64,000 nt of DNA from Harmothoe impar (lineage: Eukaryota; Annelida; Polychaeta; Phyllodocida; Polynoidae): assembly GCA_947462335.1 (NCBI GenBank), contig OX381721.1, forward strand, positions 12,289,910 to 12,353,909, in the 5' to 3' direction. Positions 11,598 through 19,300 of this stretch are shown here, piece by piece. Numbering within the stretch: position 1 is the stretch's first letter; each line of letters opens with the position of its first letter. The position numbers were made by a program, and so were the translations under genes. The notes beneath the pieces are model-generated. The model was not told where the DNA came from. It saw only the letters and a program-made list of their open reading frames with translations, and ran no database searches.

Positions 11598-12006
11598 AGT
11601 AGTATAGTATGTATCGGAACGGGACTATAGTTAAGTACTGTTTATTACTCAATCGACATGCAGCCAATCAGAGGCCTCCATTTGGTCACGTGACCGGAAG
11701 TGACCTACTTAGGGGATTAGTGGTGACGTCACGTGACCTAGTTAGCCAATCAGAGGCCTCCATTTGGTCACGTGACCGGAAGTGACCTACTTAGGGGATT
11801 AGCGGTGCATTCTGGGTAACCCTGAAGCCAATCAGAGGCCTCCATTGGGTGACCGGAAGTGACCTACTTAGGGGATGGTGCATTCTGGGTAACCTACTGA
11901 CCTACTTAGGGGACCGGAAGTGACGTCACATGACCTAATGGCCAACCGGAAGTGACCTCATTGAGGATCACGTGACCGGAAGTGACCTGATTGATCACGT
12001 GACCGG

Positions 12007-12021
12007 AAGAAGAAGAAGAAG

Positions 12022-12050
<29 letters not shown>
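12007..12050. repeat. (GAA)n trinucleotide run
   Basis: About 14 GAA/AGA repeats within the left TIR, directly following an ETS-type GACCGGAAGA core from which it may have expanded. A much shorter inverted counterpart (CTTCTTCTTCTTC near 20665-20678) is in the right TIR. Confidence 0.95.
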
Positions 12051-12052
<2 letters not shown>

Positions 12053-12280
12053 GACGTCACGCGACTTAATGAAGAGATGAGCGTCTTTAAGGGGTCACGG
12101 GCTTTAAAATGTGATATCTTTTTTTTTTGGAGGAGGAGGCGAGTCTCTTATTTTTTTTCGGTAAACTAATAAAAAACACTACGATATAAGTTTTTTTTTT
12201 CTTTTTTTTTCATTTTTTATTGTTTTACGAGCGACTGGAAGTGACTTATTGAACTAGGTAGAAGCGTTCTTTAGAGTGTA

Positions 12281-12435
12281 TAAGGGGGGGAGGGGAGGGG
12301 AGGGGGGGAGGGGGGCTTCTTTAAGATGCATGGGGAGGGGGGCGCTTTTAGGATGCATGGGGCGGGTGGTGGGGGGGAGGGGGGGAGGGGGGAGGGGGGC
12401 ACTCTAGGGGGGTGGGGGAGCACTCTAAGGGGCGT
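12281..12435 (+). repeat. G-rich tract in left TIR
   Basis: Many runs of four or more G separated by single A or short spacers lie on the plus strand, including several runs in close succession at 12285-12315 and 12357-12400. The composition would permit G-quadruplexes. The right TIR lacks this tract, making the two ends unequal. Confidence 0.8.
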
Positions 12436-12478
12436 TTGTCTCTTTTAAGAAAAAAAGAAAAGAAAAAGATTTCAATCG

Positions 12479-12520
12479 AGAGACACGCTTCTTCCTCTCG
12501 AGAGGAAGAAGCGTGTCTCT
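12479..12520. repeat. Perfect 42-bp palindrome
   Basis: The 21 bases at 12479-12499 are exactly reverse-complementary to 12500-12520, with no loop; the centre is CTCTCGAGAG. Pyrimidine/purine-rich arms make it a candidate cruciform, replication hairpin or foldback transcript. No counterpart is seen in the right TIR. Confidence 0.97.
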
Positions 12521-12671
12521 TCGTTTTTTTTTTGTTTATCACGTGCTGCGATGAGGCGATCAGCTGCGACTGGAGGAAGTGACACTTTAAGAGATCGCGC
12601 GTCTTAATTGTTATGATATTTTTTTTTTTACTTACTAATAAAGAAGACGTATGAAAATAAAACACAACAAT

Positions 12672-13421
12672 TCACATGTCCGTCGTTCTCGTTGTTTCTT
12701 GCTTGATAAAGTCAAGTAATATCGCGATGCCGAGGCCAAACTTTCCCATGTCCTCAGTCAACACTCGAAGGAGTTCAAAAGGCGTACCGCCGGCGCCGTC
12801 AGCTTCATCTTGCCACATTTTCAACACTCGGAAGGCCCACTCAGCGGGACTTCCTCCGTATTCGCATTCTTCAGCGATCTTATCTAACCTCTCAGGCGAC
12901 AATTTTAAATGGTCCCCCACCTCTTTCCACCTGCTACCCAGACGTCTGCCGAGGGTGCCCAAGTGCTTATGCATCGCGCGCGAGTCGGGGTTTTCGAAAT
13001 CCAACCCCTGTCTGTGGAGAAGGGCCATCCACTGAGCCAACAGTTCCATGCGTCTTATGCGGGTGAAGACGCGACCGAGCTCGCCCCATCTATGACGATG
13101 CGGGGTTTCACCCCACCACACTCGGAACATCGCCGTACACAGCTCCTCCGGTGTCTTGACACTGCGCTCTACTAGAGCATCCATACGGGCGGCGCTGACT
13201 TTTAAGCTACTGCCCAACTCTCTCCAACAGCCGCTCAACTCTTTACCTAGTTGACGAAGCAAGGCGTCGCTATAGGCTAACCGCCGCTGTCCTACCTGTC
13301 GGGTCTCCCCATCATCGGTCTGCTGCCTCGCGCCGCGTCTCACGTCGTCAAGCCGCATTAACTTTTTTTCAGGCGCACCGGGCGGTGAAGGCGAGCTTGA
13401 AAGTGGAATAGCTTGAGCCAT
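12672..13421 (-). CDS. Tandem death-domain-like protein
   Basis: A 249-residue protein starting at a good ATG. After a disordered, basic N-terminus (1-48) come two similar helical modules. Module 1 (about 51-136) has LLRQLGKELSGCWRELGSSL, then AARMDALVE and a PEELCTAMFRVWW helix. Module 2 (about 149-238) has LGRRLGSRWKEVGDHLKLS, ERLDKIAEEC, a PAEWAFRVLKMWQ helix and a final LLRVLTEDMGKFGLGIAILL. This order (L-x-x-LGxxW--xG--L-L, then D-I, then A--xL--W) is the classic death-domain pattern. Death domains bind each other in apoptosis and innate-immunity adaptors. No enzyme domain is attached, so an adaptor-like or decoy role is inference. A minus-strand TATA lies at 13561-13570. The gene diverges from the PC4-like gene and ends at the TIR border. 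Certainty is good for module 2 and moderate for module 1. Confidence 0.78.
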   Translation of the reverse strand: MAQAIPLSSSPSPPGAPEKKLMRLDDVRRGARQQTDDGETRQVGQRRLAYSDALLRQLGKELSGCWRELGSSLKVSAARMDALVERSVKTPEELCTAMFRVWWGETPHRHRWGELGRVFTRIRRMELLAQWMALLHRQGLDFENPDSRAMHKHLGTLGRRLGSRWKEVGDHLKLSPERLDKIAEECEYGGSPAEWAFRVLKMWQDEADGAGGTPFELLRVLTEDMGKFGLGIAILLDFIKQETTRTTDM

Positions 13422-13434
13422 CTCGTCTCGTCTT

Positions 13435-13512
13435 GGCGGCGGCGGCAGCGGTGGCGGCGGCGGCGGCGGCGGTGGCGGCGGTGGTGGTGGTGGCGGTGGT
13501 GGTGGTAGTAGC
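13435..13512. repeat. GGC/GGT trinucleotide run in 5' leader
   Basis: A run of GGC then GGT triplets lies just upstream of the death-domain start codon, probably within its 5' untranslated leader. On the transcribed strand it is CCG/CCA-rich. Confidence 0.85.
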
Positions 13513-13560
13513 CGTTACTGGGGTCAGAGGTGATATGTTTTTTTTCCAACAGAAATGAGA

Positions 13561-13570
13561 GCTTTTTATA
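13561..13570 (-). promoter_or_regulatory. TATA box of death-domain gene
   Basis: The minus strand reads TATAAAAAGC about 140 bases upstream of the ATG, implying a start near 13535 and a leader of about 115 bases. It is the only clear TATA-like sequence on this strand near the gene. Confidence 0.6.
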
Positions 13571-13621
13571 CAGAGGGAGTTTAATCCCATTTCCAACAGC
13601 GCTCCAGCTGTCTAGCACCCT

Positions 13622-14455
13622 GTCCGCATGACGCTTTTTTCAGCCGCTCCGCTCCTTAAGAGCTTAGATGACGAGGGGGTGTGGCATCGCTATCCGTGGA
13701 GACCAGCTGAAAACGGTGTTTTTTCCTCACTCATAGCCTTAATACCTCCTACCCCCTACCCGAGGACGTCTCCCTCCCTCTGACATTCATTGTAACAAAC
13801 GTCAGAGGTCAGGTGAAAATCGGATTTTTTTTCATGCACAGCCTTAGGCAGCTGTCACCCCTCCCTATTGAACTAGCCGGCCGCCCGCCCGCCTGGCCGG
13901 CCCGGTCTACTCACCACGGCAGGAGGTGGCGATTTTTGTCTTACACTTAAGTCGCTCACCACATGCACACGCCTCTACTCACAGACAGACACGTTCGTCT
14001 TAGGGGGGTCCTGCTTCACGCCACACGCCTCCTGTAGTTTTTTTTTGTATACACACTGTAAGCTCATCACCGTTACCGTTAATCCTTTATACAGCTAACG
14101 CGCGCTGAATGGCTGAACAGGGTGGTAAGCGGCTTAGCTCACCACAGTGGATCCCTCAAAAAGGGATCCAGCTGAAAACGTCATACCTTATGTCTTTGTG
14201 AATGGCCGCCGCCGGTCAGTCGACGGCAGGCAGCAACCGCTTAACCCTTTATACAGCTAATGCGCGTTGAATTGCTGAACAGGGTGGTAAGCGGCTTAGC
14301 TCATCATCACAGTCGATCTCTCAAAAGAGGGGGGGGGAAAGGGATCCAGCTGAAAACGTCATGCCTTATGTCTTTTTGTTTCTCTTTGTGAATGGCCGCC
14401 GGCCAGCCGGCGGCAGCTGAACAGGGTCGGTAAGTAGCTTAGCTCTAGAAGCGAG
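13622..14455. promoter_or_regulatory. Divergent intergenic region with imperfect repeats
   Basis: This sits between the divergent death-domain and PC4-like genes. About 14083-14430 contains two long and one short imperfect direct repeat, with shared core GCTGAACAGGGTGGTAAGCG at 14112, 14274 and about 14416. The first two are 162 bases apart. Each long unit also contains CCAGCTGAAAACG and CTTATGTCTTT; another CCAGCTGAAAACG occurs near 13700. No ORF is present. A shared control region or replication-related repeat is plausible. Confidence 0.6.
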
Positions 14456-14461
14456 AAGGCG

Positions 14462-14469
14462 TATATAAG
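14462..14469 (+). promoter_or_regulatory. TATA box of PC4-like gene
   Basis: TATATAAG stands 68 bases before the ATG at 14530, with a pyrimidine-rich start region (CACTCATTCTTTTTT) about 30 bases downstream. Confidence 0.75.
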
Positions 14470-14529
14470 GGGCTTGGAAACCTCCATTCACTCACTCATT
14501 CTTTTTTGCTGCTCTCTACAGTCACCACC

Positions 14530-16119
14530 ATGAGCAAAAGACAACAGCTAGCGGCGTTCAAGAACAAGAAGACTACGCGGAACAGCGTTCGTTTAGCGTC
14601 AGTGCCTGCTCTTGCTACTGAACATGAGACTACCGCCGCAGCCGGTTGGTCTTATCACCCTCCTGCTGTAGCGAGCGCTCGCGGCAGTAGTAGTAGTAGT
14701 AGTAGTAGTAGCAGTAGCACTAGTAGTAGCAGTAGTAGTAGTAGTGGTAGTAGTACTAGTAGTACTACTGGTAGCAGTCGTCGTGCTAGCGACGTTGTTA
14801 CACTCGCGACGGTACACGTTGCTGCTAAGCGCGCTGCCGCTGCTACCGCCGTCCCGCCTGCCGCTGCTGCTGCTGCTGCTGCTGCTGCTGCGCCTGCTAC
14901 TGCTGCGCTTGCTACGGCTGCGCCTGCTGAGGCTGCTGCTGCGCCTGCTACTGTTGCGTCTGCTGCGGCTGCGCCTGCTGCGGCTGCTTCTGCTGCACTT
15001 GCTGCTACTGCTACTACTACTGACGACAACGCTCCTGGCACAGCGCAGTACTGGCAACCGGGTTTTTACCTCCCCACTACTGTTGATGACTTTGATGACC
15101 TGCCGCACGTTGCACAGCCCCTCTCCTCCACCACTACATCGACGGACGCCCTCGACGCCGCTCGCGCTGAGAGTTACAGCTATTCGGACACTCAGCCCCT
15201 GAACCGAGAAGAAGAGGAGGAGGAGGAGCAGCAACAGGGTGAGACAGAGAACGACGCTGACGACGAGGCGTACGAAGAACCCGAAGGGCAAGGGGTGAGC
15301 GGTACGTTTTTCGGCTTCCCTCTTCGACCTTTCGACCTCACTTCCTCCACTGCTAGCGCCCCCCCGTCCGGTCCGTGGCGACTGCCCTCACCGCCACCTT
15401 ACGAGGGCGGCGGCGGCGCTTCATCTTCTACCGCTACACACAGCACGGACGGCGTGTGGCTGCGCTGTTCCAACAACGAGACCTCCGATACCACCAGCGC
15501 TGACGCTGCTCCTGCTATCGGTTCTGCTGCTGATTCAGCTCACGCTGATGGTGTTACTCATCCTGCGGGTGTGAAACGTTCTAAGGTGAGTTCCAGAACA
15601 ACAAGGCCCACTAAGAAGAGAAAAATACAAGAAAAAGAAGGAGATGGACGAGAAGAAGCAGAGAAAACACTCGGGTTAGAGTTCTGCTTAGACGGAGCTT
15701 TGACGCTGGAGATCTGGGAGGACGTGGCTAGACTGTCTAGGAGGCCGCGCTACACAAAAGACGGCCAGGTGAAAGAGGCGTCTCTGACCAGAAGCAAGCG
15801 AGTGCACTTCACGGCCGACGCGCTGCGCGAGCTCATAGCACGCATCGCCGATATCCGCGCAGTGGTGCGCATACGCGACACAGCGGCCGCGCAAGGAAAA
15901 CCTAATCACACCCCCTGGTTCGCAGTGCTGGATGAGGCGGGCGAAGTGTACGCAGCTGTGAGCTACTACAGCGGTAAGAACCTCGTCCACGTGCGCAAGT
16001 ACGAAGGTCCTGACAAAAAACCCACACAGCAGGGGGTGACGCTGTCCGCCAGAGCGCTCAAAGAGTTGGATGACAAAACAGAGATCATTCTGAAATATCT
16101 CGGCATAGATTCGGAATGA
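14530..16119 (+). CDS. PC4-like ssDNA-binding protein with disordered N-terminus
   Basis: A 529-residue protein. The start is the ATG in ACCACCATGA (strong Kozak context) downstream of a TATA box. Residues 1-370 are low complexity: serine runs, a long alanine/proline tract, then an acidic Glu-rich segment. A basic stretch (KRSKVSSRTTRPTKKRK) resembles a nuclear localisation signal. The last 150 residues are ordered. The final segment YYSGKNLVHVRKYEGPDKK, followed by GVTLSARALKEL, fits the PC4/Sub1 pattern of beta strands binding single-stranded DNA followed by a helix; an earlier segment (VHFTADALRELI) may be a second, degenerate half. PC4-type proteins bind melted DNA in transcription and replication, which suits a partner of the adjacent PolB on the same strand. 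The PC4 call is by eye and needs a profile search. Confidence 0.62.
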   Translation: MSKRQQLAAFKNKKTTRNSVRLASVPALATEHETTAAAGWSYHPPAVASARGSSSSSSSSSSSTSSSSSSSSGSSTSSTTGSSRRASDVVTLATVHVAAKRAAAATAVPPAAAAAAAAAAAPATAALATAAPAEAAAAPATVASAAAAPAAAASAALAATATTTDDNAPGTAQYWQPGFYLPTTVDDFDDLPHVAQPLSSTTTSTDALDAARAESYSYSDTQPLNREEEEEEEQQQGETENDADDEAYEEPEGQGVSGTFFGFPLRPFDLTSSTASAPPSGPWRLPSPPPYEGGGGASSSTATHSTDGVWLRCSNNETSDTTSADAAPAIGSAADSAHADGVTHPAGVKRSKVSSRTTRPTKKRKIQEKEGDGREEAEKTLGLEFCLDGALTLEIWEDVARLSRRPRYTKDGQVKEASLTRSKRVHFTADALRELIARIADIRAVVRIRDTAAAQGKPNHTPWFAVLDEAGEVYAAVSYYSGKNLVHVRKYEGPDKKPTQQGVTLSARALKELDDKTEIILKYLGIDSE

Positions 16120-16135
16120 GAGAGGCTCAACGCTC

Positions 16136-16292
16136 ACGCGCGCACACACACACACACACAGCGTTTGACGTACGCTGTATGAGACAGACAGACAGACAGA
16201 CAGACAGACGGATACACAGACAGCAGACAGAAAGATAGTTACATAGACGACAGATTGATAGATGGCTAGATAGATAGATAGATAGTTAGACG
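16136..16292. repeat. CA, GACA and GATA microsatellites
   Basis: Successive runs of (CA)n, (GACA)n and (GATA)n-like repeats fill the gap between the PC4-like and PolB genes. No TATA box is evident for PolB, so it might be expressed from the upstream promoter or use this repetitive region. Confidence 0.9.
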
Positions 16293-16324
16293 GCTAAGTA
16301 GTTGGTAACCGAGTGAAAAAAAAC

Positions 16325-19300
16325 ATGACACAGTACGTATGCGAAAAGTGTTTCAAAATGTTTAAAAGAGCGTACAACCACGAGAGACACGTAGAAAATT
16401 GTAGAGTAGTAGCTAAGTTTTGCCCTCTATGCGGCGAAGGGGATTGCCGAAAGAGCGCTTGTCGACGCGAATCTCTGGACGGGGTGACCGTCCCTCCGCG
16501 CATATGTGCTGTACCGAACGGGGAGGAAACGTTCACGGCGAATTGGCCTGCGATACAAACGGGCGTCAGGATGCACGGGACTCGCGTGAGTGTAACAAAC
16601 TTCAGGCTACCAACCGGCGAGTTGAGTGACGCTGTAGATACTATGCGTCGCATTCACTTGACACAAAGATTCAGATACAAAGTGGGTTTCTCGGTAGGCT
16701 TACTGTTACAACACAGAGAAGACAAGAGCAAACTGCGCTACTTCCACGCCTCCCAGAACAACGCAACTCTCATACAACCGCTCCCTACTGTAACTAATTC
16801 AGAAACTTTGGAAGAGCTCCTCTCAAAGATGCAAAACACCGTCGCTTGCGAGGAGGTACGGAAACTTTGCGACGCTGACACCAAGTGGCACGTTCTTTTT
16901 CCTACCAATTTGAACATCTGCGTTTACATGGGACCGGGGGAATTCCCCATAGGCGGTAGGATCACTCAGGCCGGTCGAGTTGGAAAGAGAAGCGGCGTGT
17001 TAGATTTTCCCAACAAGGACAACCTCTGCATCTTCCGCTGCATTTCCTTTCACTTATACAACACCAGCAAGCGCGCTTCAGATTTGTTACGTCAGTTCTG
17101 TCCCGCTGCCACACCTGAATCCTTTCCGGGTCTGAACATCCGCGACTTACCCGCGTTAGAGAACTTGTTTGACGTACAAATAGCGGTTTACACCGCGTCG
17201 CGTCAAGTGCCGGGGCGGAAGTTGAGAAGACGCGTTACTCTGATCAGACCGCCTTCCAGAACTGTGGCCGCCCGAGGTAAAGTCAACCTACACCTGACGG
17301 CGAAAGGCGGTTTGCACGTCTCTCTCGTCACGGACTTCAACGCGTACGCGGGCATATACGAATGTTGCAAGTGTAAGGCGGCGTTCACCACCGAGTTCTT
17401 GCTGAAGAGACACAGGAACCAGCTTTGCTCTTGCCGACAAGTCAAGTTGCGCTACGTAGGTGGCATCTACCAAAATTCGAGAACGATTTTCGAAGCGCTA
17501 GCAGACTTCTCCATTTTTCCCCCCGACGGACATTCCGGAATCTACCCTTACAAGATCGCCTTCGATTTCGAGGCTTTCTTCAGACCGTGCAAAGAACCGT
17601 CGACGGAGCACGTGTCCCTGCTGTGGGATCACGTCCCTTTGTCGGCTAGCGTCGCATCCGACTTTCCGGGGTGGGAGGGGCCCGTCTGCTTCGTCAGAGC
17701 GTCCGACGCAGATTCCGACCCCTTGTTGGACCGAGTTTTAAATCACATAAACGAGAACGCCAAAGCGATCGGGGAAGCTGTGCTAGAACTTTACCGACCG
17801 ACGTTAGCGAAGTTAGATGCGGCGATAGGTGAAGCTCTCCTGCTGGAGGAGGCGACGTTCACCACCCCTTCTCCAGGCGGCTTCGCTGCGGCTCAGACCA
17901 GACACCCGTTAGTTCAACTGAAGAAGCGTCTTCTGAGATACATCCGTCAAGCTCCAGTGGTGGGCTTCAACTCGGGGCGTTACGACTTGAACCTGATCAA
18001 AATACGCCTTCACTCGTTCTTCGCCTCCGGAGACCGAAGAAACCAAGAATTCAGCGTCATAAAGAGAAGCAATCAATACTTGGCGGTTTACACACAGCAC
18101 ACGGTTTTCTTGGACGTAGTCAACTATTTGGCACCCGGTTACAACTACGCGACCTATTTGCGAGCTTTCACCAGGAACGAAGAGAAAGGTCACTTTCCTT
18201 ACGAATGGATGACGTCTACCAGGAAACTGGCAAACAGAACGCTGCCGCCGAGATCGGCTTTCGACAGCGAGCTGACGGGCGTCAAAATGTCCGAATCCGA
18301 CTACGCCGCATGTCAGAAAGTTTGGTCCGACGAGAAGATGCAAACTATGGAAGACTACTTGATCCACTACAACAACAAAGACGTGAAACCTTTCATAGAA
18401 GCTCTGAAAAATCACGCTAAATTTTTCCAAGATCGCGGCATCGACATGTTGAAAGACGGAGTTTCTCTCGCCGGTTTGACTTTACGCTTCCTCTTCCAAA
18501 ACCTAGAAGACGCGTTCACAACGTTTCCCCAGTTCGACGCCGTCCTCCACGCTCTGATCAAAGAGAATCTAGTCGGCGGTCCTTCCATCATCTTCCATAG
18601 ATTTCACGAGAAGGGCACCACGCGGATAAGGGAGCACAAGTACGGCGAAGAAGCGAGACCGTGCCAACACATCCTAGGACTAGACGCTAACTCTCTGTAC
18701 TTGCGCTGCATGAGCGAAGCGCACTGCACGGGCTATTACGCGGTGAGACGGCCCGAGACCGAGTTCAAGCCCGAAATCAGGCAAAGAAACTCTCACAGCG
18801 CTTTGGAGTGGTTACGCTTCGTAGAGCACGACCGCGACGTGAAACTGCGCCACGCTCTGAACGGCGGCGAGATGGCGGTAGGCTGTCGGAGAATTCGCGT
18901 GGACGGATTTCACGCGGCCTCTAATACGGTTTTCCAGTTTCACGGGTGTTGGTTCCACGCTCACGAGTGCATACCGTCGCACCGATATCAGTGCGCTTCA
19001 CTGAGAGAGGAGAGACGCGACAGAACGACCAGAGTAAGCGCTTACTTGAAAGCGTTAGGTTACAAGCTGGTCGTCGTGTGGGAGTGCGAATGGCGAGAGA
19101 TGAAGCGTCGAGATGAGCGGGTCAAGGCCTCCCAACAACGCTGGAAGGTTGACGCTTTGAAAGTGTCTCGAAACGCGATGAGCGAGAGCGACATCCTTTC
19201 CGCTGTGAAAGAGGAGAAAATGTTCGGTTTAGTTCAAGTGGACATCACTACGCCGCCTCACCTACGAGAGTACTTCGAAGAAATGACCCCCGTTTTCAAG

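Larger units (their letters stand above)
11598..12671. repeat. Left terminal inverted repeat
   Basis: The outer 350 bases match the right terminus as an inverted repeat, with internal rearrangement of tandem units. The innermost 70-90 bases (ending AACACAACAAT) match again at 20547. The outer part is made of units containing AGCCAATCAGAGGCCTCC, GGTCACGTGACC, CCGGAAGTGACC, TGACGTCA and GCATTCTGGGTAAC. The middle carries a (GAA)n run, long G-rich tracts and a perfect palindrome not seen in the right TIR. The death-domain gene's stop codon abuts the inner border, so the TIR doubles as its 3' flank; a TTTATT (AATAAA on the minus strand) near 12213 is a candidate poly(A) signal. Confidence 0.88.

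Noticed and set aside
12348..12665. Minus-strand frame of 105 codons in the left TIR
   Set aside because: It reads through G-rich tracts and the palindrome, yields low-complexity sequence and has no counterpart in the right TIR.
14599..15291. Long frames on both strands overlapping the PC4-like gene (up to 230 codons)
   Set aside because: They are translations of the trinucleotide-rich region in other frames, giving only homopolymeric Ser, Leu, Val or Ala runs.
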